From Aliiruegeria sabulilitoris (GTDB lineage Bacteria > Pseudomonadota > Alphaproteobacteria > Rhodobacterales > Rhodobacteraceae): a stretch of 64,000 nt of DNA. The notes below the pieces were generated by a model. The model saw nothing but the letters and a program-made list of their open reading frames with translations. It searched no databases and was not told the DNA's origin. The stretch covers positions 1 to 64,000 of the forward strand of contig NZ_LOAS01000024.1 of assembly GCF_001558155.1 (NCBI RefSeq), in the 5' to 3' direction. Shown here piece by piece: positions 34,411 to 42,258 of this stretch. Every line of letters starts with the position of its first letter. Position 1 is the stretch's first letter. The position numbers and the translations under genes are program-made.

Positions 34411-35334
34411 TCAGCGCTGTGGCACCAGGTGCGCGGCCGAGAGACCTTCGGCGAGGTAGTCCCCATATTTCACCGGCCTCTGTTCCGCTTTTCCAAAGCC
34501 GGGGAAGGGGCACAGAGGCGCTTCGGGGGCCGGATCTAGGTAGAAGTTTATCGCCTGCCGCCGTCGGTCAGGAGATCGGACGCGATGCGGTGTGGCGGCA
34601 TATCTGCCGTCCGTCCAGCGTTCCAGCGCGTCTCCCAGCAAGATGATGAAACTGTCGGGATCCGGTTCGACATCGATCCAGTCGCCGTTGCGGAGTTTTG
34701 CCTGCAAGCCGGGCTGGTCATCGGTCAGCAGAAGCGAGATCGAACCGAAATCCGTGTGCGTTCCTGCGCCGGTCTCGGCCCGGGACCCCGTACCGGGCGG
34801 ATAGGTGATCAGGCGCAGCGTGGCCAGCGGATCGGCAAAGAGCGGATCGAAATAGTCCAGAGCTATCCCCAGTTCGGCGGCGAAGGCGCGATGCAGCGCA
34901 AGGCCGAGTTCCAGAACGGCGTCGTAATAGGTCAGCATCGTGTCCCGGAAGCCGGGTATGGCAGGCCAGGGGGTCTGCGTGCGGAAGGGTTGGCGGGTGG
35001 CCACGCGCGGATCGGTCCGGGGCAGTTCCAGCCCGATATTGAACGCCTCGCGCCGTTCCAGGACGCTGGAGCCATCGGCCAGGCGCTCCACGCCCAGCCG
35101 CGCCCAGCCGCGATTATGGGGGCCGGCCTGCATGGCGAGCGTGCGTTTCTCGGCTTCGGTCAAGTCGAATACGTTGGTGCAACCAGTGAAGGCATCGCAA
35201 ATGAGCTCCGGGTCGATTCCGTGATGCGCCAGCCGGAAGATACCCGGCCCGTGAATGGCGGTCGAAAGGTCTGAAATGAAACCTTCTTTGTCCGTCGCCT
35301 CCGAAAAGCGACGCCAATCGAGCGTTGGGATCAT
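34411..35334 (-). CDS. 2-Oxoglutarate/Fe(II) dioxygenase, isopenicillin N synthase family
   Basis: This 307-residue cytosolic oxygenase has the DIOX_N region (IPTLDWRRFSEATD and onward) and the double-stranded beta-helix core with iron ligands in THTDFGSISLLL (His-x-Asp) and TPHRVRSPDRR (second His, with Arg for 2-oxoglutarate). ATG 35334 gives the family-like start IPTLDW. Bacterial members act on small amino acids, hormones or unknown compounds, and the substrate here cannot be assigned. It is convergent with ybbP and divergent from selU. Confidence 0.88.
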   Translation of the reverse strand: MIPTLDWRRFSEATDKEGFISDLSTAIHGPGIFRLAHHGIDPELICDAFTGCTNVFDLTEAEKRTLAMQAGPHNRGWARLGVERLADGSSVLERREAFNIGLELPRTDPRVATRQPFRTQTPWPAIPGFRDTMLTYYDAVLELGLALHRAFAAELGIALDYFDPLFADPLATLRLITYPPGTGSRAETGAGTHTDFGSISLLLTDDQPGLQAKLRNGDWIDVEPDPDSFIILLGDALERWTDGRYAATPHRVRSPDRRRQAINFYLDPAPEAPLCPFPGFGKAEQRPVKYGDYLAEGLSAAHLVPQR

Positions 35335-35481
35335 GATACGTTTCCTTCTCCCGTTACTGTAACGGTCCACATTTATGGACAGGAAATCAAGCGCCTATCT
35401 GGCGCAGTTTCGCGCCTTTCCCTAGGAATACGTTTGCGCGCGGCGCTTTCACTCACCCATTGCCTGCGCTAAGAGCCGGTC

Positions 35482-36573
35482 ATGGCTTATGAACTGCCCG
35501 ACCTCTCTGCGCCCTTGGAGATGCCCTTCGATGATGTGATCGATGTGCGCTCACCGGATGAATTTGCCGAGGACCATTTGCCCGGTGCGATCTCGCTGCC
35601 TGTTCTGGATAACGAACAGCGGGCGATTGTCGGCACGATCTACAAGCAGGAAAGCCCGTTCAAGGCACGCAAGGTCGGCGCGGCGCTGGTGGCGCAGAAC
35701 GCGGCCCGGCATTTGCAGGGTCCGCTGGCAGACAAGGACGGGGCCTGGCAGCCGCTGGTCTATTGCTGGCGCGGCGGGCAGCGGTCGAACTCGCTGGCCT
35801 CGATCTTCAAGCAAGTGGGCTGGCGGGCCGATGTGCTGACGGGCGGTTACCAGACGTACCGCCGGGCCGTGGTCGCGCGGCTCTACGAGAACGTGTTGCC
35901 GCATCGTTTTGTCCTGATCGACGGCGATACCGGCACGGCCAAGACCGAAATCCTGCATCTGGTCGCCGCGCGTGGCGGGCAGATTCTGGACCTTGAAGGG
36001 TTGGCGAACCATCGCGGCTCCGTGCTTGGGCCGCGCCCCGGCGGGCAGCCGAGCCAGAAGATGCTGGAGAGCCGCCTCGTGGCCGCGCTTGCCCGGCTGG
36101 ACCCGGCACGGCCGGTTCTGGTCGAAGCCGAGAGCAGCAAGGTGGGCGATCTGCTGGTGCCGCCAACGGTTTGGCAGGCGATGCGGGCGGCGCCGCGTGT
36201 CCGGGTGCAGGCCAGCGTGGAGGATCGGGCGAAATACCTTGCCCGTGCCTATGCCGACATTTCGGCGGATCGGGACGGGCTGAAGGACATCCTATCGCTG
36301 CTGGTCCGGCTGCAGGGCCACGAGCGGGTGAATGGCTGGAAAGAGATGGTCGATCAGGGCCAGTTCGAAGCGCTGGCGCTGGACCTCGTGACCCTTCACT
36401 ACGACAGCCGCTACGCGAAATCGCGCAGTGTTGCGGGCGAGCCGGCGGTGCGGATGGACATTGCCCTTTCCGCAGAGGGGCTCGGTTCTGCCGCGGACAG
36501 GGTGCTGGAAGCGGTCGAGACACTGCGTGGTGCCGGTTCACAGAACGGTCAGGAAAGCCGGCCCCTCGACTAG
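35482..36573 (+). CDS. mnmH: tRNA 2-selenouridine synthase SelU/MnmH
   Basis: SelU replaces the 2-sulfur of tRNA wobble thiouridine with selenium through a geranylated intermediate, using selenophosphate from SelD. The 363-residue protein has an N-terminal rhodanese domain with catalytic Cys95 in CWRGGQRSNS and a C-terminal P-loop domain with DGDTGTAKTEI. The last 36 nt overlap the convergent selD gene. The pair shows that selenium is used at least for tRNA modification here. Confidence 0.94.
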   Translation: MAYELPDLSAPLEMPFDDVIDVRSPDEFAEDHLPGAISLPVLDNEQRAIVGTIYKQESPFKARKVGAALVAQNAARHLQGPLADKDGAWQPLVYCWRGGQRSNSLASIFKQVGWRADVLTGGYQTYRRAVVARLYENVLPHRFVLIDGDTGTAKTEILHLVAARGGQILDLEGLANHRGSVLGPRPGGQPSQKMLESRLVAALARLDPARPVLVEAESSKVGDLLVPPTVWQAMRAAPRVRVQASVEDRAKYLARAYADISADRDGLKDILSLLVRLQGHERVNGWKEMVDQGQFEALALDLVTLHYDSRYAKSRSVAGEPAVRMDIALSAEGLGSAADRVLEAVETLRGAGSQNGQESRPLD

Positions 36574-38715
36574 GCCGCCGATCTGGCGCGCATCGAAACC
36601 CGCGTCCTGAAGGGCTTGCAGGGCGTTCTGGGCTTCACTTCGCGCCACGGCTGCCAACAGGCCGCCGGCCGTCTGCGGATCGAACAGCAACTCCGCGCGG
36701 GGGCCTTCGGGCAGCAGCATTCTGCCGGCAACATTCCGGTTCGCGGGGTGGAGCGTGGAGTGAACGCCCGCTTCCGCCAACCCCACCGCCCCGCGATAGA
36801 ACGCGATCTCGTCCAGCCGAATCTCCGCAGACAACTCCGAAGCGTCACAGATACCCAGAAGGTGCCCGGCCAGCCCGAAACCGGTGACATCGGTCATGGC
36901 ATGGGCGCTGGAGAGGATGCGGGCGGCCGTGCCCTGTGGCCGTGCCATTGAGGCAAGCGCGTCCAGAACGTCCGCCCCGCGCGCCTTGCCTTGCATTTCG
37001 CCGGCCAGGATCGTGCCCGTTCCGAGCGGCTTGGTCAGGATCAGAGCATCGCCCGCCCGGGCGCCGGCCAGCGTGATCGGCGGGGTAGGGCGCAGGCCGG
37101 TGAGGGTGAAGCCGATGCTGCACTCCGCGCCGATGCTGGTATGGCCGCCAACGAGATCCGCGCCTTCGGCCCGGAACACCTCCGTCGCCGCGCCCAGAAT
37201 CTCGCCCAGCGTCTGCTGCTGGAGCGCGCCGCGCATCGGCGGCAGGGTGACATTGGCCAGCGCCACCTGCGGCGCGGCACCCATCGCCCAGATATCGCCA
37301 AGCGCATGAATGGCCGCGATCCGGGCGAACAGGGCCGGATCCTCGGTGAAGGCGCGCAGGTGATCGGTTGTGAGAACCTGGAACCCGTCGCCCGTGGAAA
37401 GGATCGCGGCATCGTCCCCCGGCAGGCTGGCCACTTCTGGACGCATGGGCGCGGGCAGCTTCGCCAGTGCCTGTTGCAACTCCGATCCCGCCACCTTTGC
37501 GCCGCAGCCGCCGCAGAGCGGTTGGTCGCCATGGAGTTCGTCCAGCCCCTTGGCTCGGCGCGGGGGCAGGGGAGGCGCGGGCATGCGTGGCAGATCCTGC
37601 ATCTTGTGCATGAACCGCCGGTCGATCCGGTCTTTCCACCGCCAGAGCCATCGCCCGGACAGGGTGAAGCCGCTCCTGTCGGCCAGTGCGTCCTTGCCGC
37701 CGAGCGAGACCAGTTTGAGGTAGTCCTTTTGCGGACGGAAGCGGCGCAGGCTGCCGCCGGCGAGTGTTGCGCGAAGGTTCTGGAACAGGATTGGCGCCGC
37801 GCGCACGGCATAGACGCCGGCCTTCGGGCGTGGTGCAAAGCTCAGATCGGCGCAATCACCGCTGGCAAAGATTTCGGGCGCGTTCAGGCTGCGCAGATGC
37901 CGGTCGACGCTGAGATAGCCCTCCGCATGCTGTAAGCCTGTCTCGGCGATCCAGTCATGTGGCCGCGCACCAGCACAGCCGAGCACAAAAGACGCCTCGA
38001 TATAGGCCCCCGAGGCAAGCTCGACGCCGTTCGCCGCGACCCTGGCGACAGGCGATTGCTCGTGGAGGATGATATCGCCCTGCCGCAACCGCTCGAAGAG
38101 TGTGGAGCGACTGTCACCCGAAACCCCGTCCAGAGCCCGGCCCGAATCCACGATCTCGATCCGTGCCGGTTTGCCGAGCGTGTCGCTGCGGTGGCGCATC
38201 GCCAGTGCCAGTTCGACGCCGGCGATCCCGGCACCGATGATACAGATGCGCGGCGCAACCGCGCCCGCCTGCAACCGATCGCACCACGCGTTCCAGGCAA
38301 GAGCGAACCCGTCGAGCGGCTTGGCCGGAACACCATGTTCCGCAAAGCCCGGGATCTGGGGGATATCCGTCGTTATGCCGATATCCACCGCCAGTGCATC
38401 GTAGCGGAGGCCGGTTCCGGTCGACAGCAGCACCTGCCGGTTGTCCGGATCGATCCCCGTGGCTGCCGCGTTTACGAAGCGCGCGCCCGCGAAGCGCGCC
38501 AGCCGCACGAGGTCGATTTCCAGCTCGTTGCGGACATAATGTCCGGCAATATGGCCCGGCAACATGCCGGAATAGAAGGCAACAGGGCCGGGATTGACCA
38601 GTGTGAGGCGCACGCCCGGAAGCGGATCCATGCCCCACATCCGCAGCAGGAGGGCATGGCTGTGCCCGCCGCCAACGAGCACGAGGTCCCGGGTCAGGGG
38701 TAGTGGCATGTGCAT
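36538..38715 (-). CDS. selD: Selenide, water dikinase fused to a pyridine-nucleotide-disulfide oxidoreductase domain
   Basis: The N-terminal part (about residues 1-385) is an FAD/NAD(P)-binding oxidoreductase of the Ndh/sulfide-quinone-reductase-like fold, with the dinucleotide loop VLVGGGHSHALLLRMWGM and ICIIGAGIAGVELALAM. The C-terminal part (about 390-725) is SelD, which makes selenophosphate from selenide and ATP, with the catalytic Cys-Lys loop CGGCGAK, the ATP-binding SLPGDDAAIL and GGHTSIGAECSIGF. The fusion is known in proteobacteria; the flavoprotein half may supply reduced selenium. No selA or selB is in the window, and FdhA uses Cys. Confidence 0.93.
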   Translation of the reverse strand: MHMPLPLTRDLVLVGGGHSHALLLRMWGMDPLPGVRLTLVNPGPVAFYSGMLPGHIAGHYVRNELEIDLVRLARFAGARFVNAAATGIDPDNRQVLLSTGTGLRYDALAVDIGITTDIPQIPGFAEHGVPAKPLDGFALAWNAWCDRLQAGAVAPRICIIGAGIAGVELALAMRHRSDTLGKPARIEIVDSGRALDGVSGDSRSTLFERLRQGDIILHEQSPVARVAANGVELASGAYIEASFVLGCAGARPHDWIAETGLQHAEGYLSVDRHLRSLNAPEIFASGDCADLSFAPRPKAGVYAVRAAPILFQNLRATLAGGSLRRFRPQKDYLKLVSLGGKDALADRSGFTLSGRWLWRWKDRIDRRFMHKMQDLPRMPAPPLPPRRAKGLDELHGDQPLCGGCGAKVAGSELQQALAKLPAPMRPEVASLPGDDAAILSTGDGFQVLTTDHLRAFTEDPALFARIAAIHALGDIWAMGAAPQVALANVTLPPMRGALQQQTLGEILGAATEVFRAEGADLVGGHTSIGAECSIGFTLTGLRPTPPITLAGARAGDALILTKPLGTGTILAGEMQGKARGADVLDALASMARPQGTAARILSSAHAMTDVTGFGLAGHLLGICDASELSAEIRLDEIAFYRGAVGLAEAGVHSTLHPANRNVAGRMLLPEGPRAELLFDPQTAGGLLAAVARSEAQNALQALQDAGFDARQIGGLVEGPAFLTVL

Positions 38716-38865
38716 GCGTGTCTCCGTTTGCCTTCACCGACTGAAACAGAGGCCCGGGACAAGGTAAAGGGCTCGGAATTTCCCGGTTGAAGGCGGTACG
38801 AATCCCGGCTGCAATCGATGCCCGGATCTGTGCGGCTTAATCTGCCGAAAACCGCATCTTGCCCC

Positions 38866-38894
38866 TTGACGCTCCCCCACATCTCATTTAGTTC
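38866..38894 (+). promoter_or_regulatory. Candidate promoter of the tRNA gene
   Basis: A TTGACG hexamer at 38866-38871 is separated by 17 nt from TAGTTC at 38889-38894. The predicted start of transcription is about 8 nt before the tRNA. The -35 is good and the -10 is weak. Confidence 0.45.
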
Positions 38895-38909
38895 CCGCCC
38901 ACGCTTTGG

Positions 38910-38986
38910 GGCGGAGTAGCTCAGCTGGTTAGAGCAGCGGAATCATAATCCGCGTGTCGGGGGTTCAAGTCCCTCCTCCGCTACCA
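38910..38986 (+). tRNA. tRNA-Met (CAT anticodon), probably elongator
   Basis: The 77-nt cloverleaf has a D arm GCTC..GAGC, an anticodon stem GCGGA/TCCGC with loop ATCATAA (anticodon CAT), a T arm GGGGG-TTCAAGT-CCCTC and an encoded CCA end. The terminal acceptor pair is G-U. A CAT anticodon fits elongator Met, initiator Met or lysidine-modified Ile. The sequence resembles alphaproteobacterial elongator tRNA-Met best, because it has a paired acceptor end and not the initiator's three G-C anticodon pairs. A decayed mobile region follows. Confidence 0.9.
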
Positions 38987-39256
38987 AAATTCCCCAGTAA
39001 TTTCTGTGACTTACTTCTGGTGCGGTTTGCGCTGAAGCGTGCCGTCAGTTTTTTTGGGTGGCATCGGCGTGGCAGACTGAACTTGCTGCATTGGCTCCCG
39101 AGTCGAGCCTTCCGGCAGCATGGCAAGCGAGCAGGCCCGGTCAACCCGGGAATGCTGAAGCCAAGCCAGGACTTGTTCCGCCATCCGGACGGTTTTCTTT
39201 TTCCGCGTCAAACGAGTTGAACCGACCTCGCGTTCGCAAGAGCTGAGGAGATCATC

Positions 39257-39430
39257 ATGCATACCGCTCAAGCGACTCCGGAAGGCCTCGTCAGCATCGC
39301 AACGCTTGTCGAGATGCTCGACCGTTCGCGGGCAAGCATCTACCGCGCTATCGAGCGCGGGGACTTTCCAACGCGGTTGCAGCAGGGTGGTGTCTCGCGT
39401 TGGCTGATGTTCGAAGTCATGGCCCGGTGA
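39257..39430 (+). CDS. AlpA-like excisionase/regulator
   Basis: This 57-residue DNA-binding protein has a MerR/AlpA-type helix-turn-helix: LVSIATLVEMLDRSRASIYR followed by AIERGDFPTRLQQGGVSRWL. AlpA proteins are short regulators and excisionase activators carried by integrative elements near tRNA genes. The usual ending, EVEAWI plus a few residues, is changed to EVMAR and stop, so the C-terminus is slightly short. GAGGAG lies 6 nt before the ATG. It supports a former integrative element beside the tRNA-Met. Confidence 0.72.
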   Translation: MHTAQATPEGLVSIATLVEMLDRSRASIYRAIERGDFPTRLQQGGVSRWLMFEVMAR

Positions 39431-39450
39431 TGTCAGAGCAAGTTAGCTTG

Positions 39451-39600
39451 TCGCGGATGCTAAGTTTGAAGATGTTCGTCGCCGTCCACGCTTCTGTCTG
39501 TAACCGTTTCAATTCGGAGCGCAGCCTCTCTCCCAGAGCCAATTTCAAGACGAACCGCGCCGCTGCTCTCGCCGAGTGGGGTCAACTTGATGCGGCATAA
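39451..39600 (+). pseudogene. C-terminal remnant of an IS6-family transposase
   Basis: The last 50 codons of an open frame end with segments MFVAVHASVCNRFNSERSL and KTNRAAALAEWGQLDAA. These resemble the ends of alphaproteobacterial IS6 transposases, which I recall as FASVHASVHNHFN..RHL and RRSAALAEWQ. The DDE catalytic part is absent, so only the tail remains. It lies 20 nt after the AlpA-like gene. Inverted terminal repeats could not be recognised. Confidence 0.65.
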
Positions 39601-39752
39601 GGGATAGCGATCCTGTCCTTGCGTAGACGGGATCGAATCTGCCCGACACCACCCACCGACGTGCCTCGCCCTGACGAAATCCCTCTGACACCGCCCATAC
39701 CGAGATCAGCACAAATGAATGTTGATGGGTTCGGGCGACTGAGTTCCGCTTT

Positions 39753-40010
39753 CTACTCGTCGACGACAAATACCTTGTCTTGCGAATTCTCACCCGCTGT
39801 CAGGTGCATATGCGCCGAAGGAATGCCTAGCGCGGCCGCCAAGAGCTCTGCCGTCGATTCGTTTGCCTTCTCGCTATCGATATTGTCGGTTATGAATACC
39901 CGCAATCCCATGCATTCAACCAACAGATCGTCATGTGGGGCGTTGGGCGTAACCCGGACTTCGATCTCGGTTCCGGGGACCGATAGATCTGACAGGACAC
40001 CGTGTTTCAT
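39753..40010 (-). CDS. DUF167 (YggU) family protein
   Basis: This 85-residue cytosolic protein has the DUF167 pattern, with IEVRVTPNAPHDDLL, the KANESTAELLAAALGIPSAH helix region and a final basic-hydrophobic strand QDKVFVV. The usual pattern is RVTPNA..D followed by KAN..L..LLA..L, and then K. GGAAGG lies 8 nt upstream of the ATG on the minus strand. The family's role is unknown. It stands alone between the IS6 remnant and the hydrogenase genes. Confidence 0.7.
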   Translation of the reverse strand: MKHGVLSDLSVPGTEIEVRVTPNAPHDDLLVECMGLRVFITDNIDSEKANESTAELLAAALGIPSAHMHLTAGENSQDKVFVVDE

Positions 40011-40349
40011 AGTTGCAGCCTTCCGTGGCGCGTCCCCACCTTTCCAATAGGTGCATCTTTAATGTACCATAAAATGGGTCGTAACGCCACCATGTTGCCC
40101 GGCCAAGACTCGGGACCGCATTGTGTCAGTCCGGTGAAGTCTTCAAGCCCGAAACCTGTTCCCGTCGGTTTCAACCGCACGCGCGTTGACAACTCCAAGC
40201 CAGTAATTCTTGGCGGCTTGTATGGTAGAGCATCATCTACAAGACTCGGGAAGCCCAGTGCGGTGTCTCGGCCGGGAGGCCGGTATTTGATTCCGGAGCC
40301 CAAATCCGACAAATTCTGTCCGTCCGCCGAGCGCACCTGCTGACGAAAT

Positions 40350-40361
40350 TAATACGTATTA
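40350..40361. promoter_or_regulatory. Palindrome in the hydrogenase upstream region
   Basis: TAATACGTATTA is a perfect 12-bp palindrome in the A/T-rich gap, about 290 nt before the first hydrogenase gene. It could be an operator. No cognate regulator is evident nearby. Confidence 0.3.
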
Positions 40362-40622
40362 GCTACTCATAATTTATGACTGCGGAAAGCTGGTTACTCT
40401 TCCGATTTCTGACAAATTCCTACAACTATTTATCCCTACACAATTGGCGAAATTGCGGAGCAATCGGCAGGATTCGCGCCTCATTTGTCGCAGTCGGCAC
40501 TGAAGAATACCCAAAAGTTCCGGGACAAACAGTAAGTTACCGAAATTCAATTCAAAAACCGGTAGCGATAACCTGCCTTCAAATTACATAATATCTTATT
40601 GTATACGCATTCGAATTTCTGC

Positions 40623-40636
40623 ATGACGCAGATCAA
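40623..40636. promoter_or_regulatory. FNR-like box just before the hydrogenase genes
   Basis: ATGACGCAGATCAA differs from the TTGAY-N4-RTCAA consensus only at the first base. It lies 8 nt before the ATG at 40645 and overlaps the AAGGA ribosome-site region. Such a position fits repression or a downstream promoter better than class II activation from an upstream promoter, so its direction of effect is unclear. Confidence 0.5.
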
Positions 40637-40654
40637 GGACGAGTATGTTCGGGT

Positions 40655-41155
40655 TTGTCAAAAAGCCCACGAACCGGCCCGGAGAGTCGGAAAAACGGGA
40701 TCGCAAGATTGCAGAATATATCGAAATCAGGAGCGGACGTTGTCCAGCTCAAGGAGGCGGTAGCGAACCTTCCGACGGGAAATGCACTGCCTATCCTGGC
40801 CGAGATCCACGAGGCACTCGGCCGGTTGGTCGAGAGTGGAACGACCGCAGTGATCGACCTCGGGTCGATACCGTTCACGGGGGGAGACGAAAAGCGCCTT
40901 CAAGAGGTCCTCGGCGAAGGTGAAGTCAACGCTGTTCTGAACGCGATGGGCGAGAGCTTTGTTCAGGAAACAGAGATTCCGGGCGTGTGGCGGGTCGACC
41001 ATTACGACCAACAGGGTGAGACCCAGTCGAGGTTCATCGAAGTCACGTTCATCCCCGACATCCTGAGAACGCACCGGGAAGACGCCGTGCGTGGACACGA
41101 AATGCTGGCCGAACGCCTGAACGGGAAGACTGGCGCCGACAAAAAGGGAGGGTAG
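40655..41155 (+). CDS. HupH/HyaF-like hydrogenase expression protein, possibly frameshifted near its start
   Basis: The C-terminal 120 residues match the hydrogenase expression (HupH_C) domain: ILAEIHEALGRLVESG, VIDLGSIPFTGGDEKRL, LGEGEVNAVLNAMGES and ETEIPGVWRVDHY. These proteins assist small-subunit or Fe-S assembly in [NiFe] hydrogenases. In this frame only a TTG at 40655 is available as start. A well-placed ATG at 40645 with AAGGA upstream opens another frame, MFGFVKKPTNRPGESEKRDR, which reads plausibly until about 40735 and then loses sense. A single-base shift there would join the two. The stop lies 5 nt before the chosen hynS ATG. Confidence 0.75.
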   Translation: MSKSPRTGPESRKNGIARLQNISKSGADVVQLKEAVANLPTGNALPILAEIHEALGRLVESGTTAVIDLGSIPFTGGDEKRLQEVLGEGEVNAVLNAMGESFVQETEIPGVWRVDHYDQQGETQSRFIEVTFIPDILRTHREDAVRGHEMLAERLNGKTGADKKGG

Positions 41156-41160
41156 TGCAG

Positions 41161-42258
41161 ATGCCGAGTAGTCCGTTGTTGCCAAAACTGATGAAGGCAC
41201 ACGGGGTGAGTCGCAGGAGTTTCATGAAGTACTGCGCGTCTCTGACCTCGCTCATGGCTCTGCCGCCCGCGATGGCGCCACGGGTCGCTCATGCTCTGGA
41301 GACCGCTCCCCGGCCGTCGGTGATCTGGCTCTCCTTCCAGGAATGCACCGGTTGTACCGAGGCGATCACCCGTTCGAGTGCACCATCGTTGGAAGAGCTG
41401 ATCTTCGACTCGATCTCACTGGACTACCACCACACCCTTCAGGCGGCCTCCGGCGCCGCCGCCGAGCACGCCCGCGAAGAGGCCATGCGGGAGCATTACG
41501 GCAAATACCTTGTGATCGTCGATGGTTCGATCCCGCTGGACGAACCGGGCTATTCCGCCATCGCCGGCATATCAAACCTCGACATGCTGAAAGAGACCGC
41601 CGAAGGCGCCGCCGCGATTGTCAGCGTTGGCACCTGCGCGGCCTATGGCGGCCTGCCACAGGCAAACCCGAACCCGACTGGCGCGGGGGCCGTTTCGGAT
41701 ATCATCAAGGACAAGCCGATCATCAACGTTCCGGGCTGCCCGCCCATTCCAATGGTGATGACGGCGGTTCTGGCCCATTACCTGACATTCGGCATCCCCG
41801 ATCTGGATGAGCTTGGCCGGCCCAAGGCCTTCTTCGCCGAGTCGATCCATGACCGCTGCTACCGCCGCCCGTTCTATGACAAGGGGCTCTTCGCCGAAGG
41901 GTTCGACGACGAGGGCGCGCGCGCGGGCTGGTGCCTCTACAAGCTCGGCTGCAAGGGCCCGACCACCAAGAGCGTCTGCGCCACGGTGAAATGGAACGAC
42001 GGGACCAGCTTCCCGATCGAAGCCGGGCATGGATGCCTTGGCTGCACGGAGCCCGACTTCTGGGACAATGGCGGCTTCTACAAGCCACTCTCCGCGCCCG
42101 CTGGCAACTATCGCCGCGTCGGGCAAGCAGCCGTGATTGCTGGCGTCGCTGCCGGCGCCGGTGGTGCCTATCTCGCCAGAAAAGGAAAGGCGGATGCGCT
42201 TGCCAACCACGAAACCGTCGATGCCTTCACGCTCGAGAAGGAGGAGAAGGAGTCATGA
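41161..42258 (+). CDS. hynS: [NiFe] hydrogenase small subunit, Isp type
   Basis: This subunit carries electrons from the Ni-Fe site through three Fe-S clusters. The 365-residue precursor has a Tat signal SRRSFMKYC (residues 18-25). The proximal cluster ligands are Cys62, Cys65, Cys159 and Cys193. The distal ligands are His230, Cys233, Cys258 and Cys264, and the medial ligands are Cys273, Cys292 and Cys295. The ECTGC motif has Gly where O2-tolerant enzymes have an extra Cys. A C-terminal helix (AAVIAGVAAGAGGAYLA) anchors it. ATG 41161 has GGGAGG 8 nt upstream; GTG 41155 is too close. It overlaps isp1 by 4 nt. Confidence 0.95.
   Translation: MPSSPLLPKLMKAHGVSRRSFMKYCASLTSLMALPPAMAPRVAHALETAPRPSVIWLSFQECTGCTEAITRSSAPSLEELIFDSISLDYHHTLQAASGAAAEHAREEAMREHYGKYLVIVDGSIPLDEPGYSAIAGISNLDMLKETAEGAAAIVSVGTCAAYGGLPQANPNPTGAGAVSDIIKDKPIINVPGCPPIPMVMTAVLAHYLTFGIPDLDELGRPKAFFAESIHDRCYRRPFYDKGLFAEGFDDEGARAGWCLYKLGCKGPTTKSVCATVKWNDGTSFPIEAGHGCLGCTEPDFWDNGGFYKPLSAPAGNYRRVGQAAVIAGVAAGAGGAYLARKGKADALANHETVDAFTLEKEEKES

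Larger units (their letters stand above)
40011..40644. other. A/T-richer gap with no confident gene, upstream of the hydrogenase genes
   Basis: The 634 nt between the DUF167 gene and the first hydrogenase gene are richer in A/T than their surroundings, most clearly from 40340 to 40620. Short open frames exist on both strands, but none matches a family or has a good ribosome site. A perfect palindrome TAATACGTATTA lies at 40350-40361 and an FNR-like box at 40623-40636. The section from 40080 to 40340 might be a decayed gene that I cannot identify. Confidence 0.5.

Noticed and set aside
38960-38990. An attachment site made by duplication of the tRNA 3' end
   Set aside because: No second copy of the tRNA 3' segment was noticed in the window, so only the adjacent scar is reported.
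40007-40343. Overlapping open frames of about 110 codons on both strands between DUF167 and the hydrogenase genes
   Set aside because: Neither has a convincing ribosome site or a recognisable family; both are treated as non-coding or decayed sequence.
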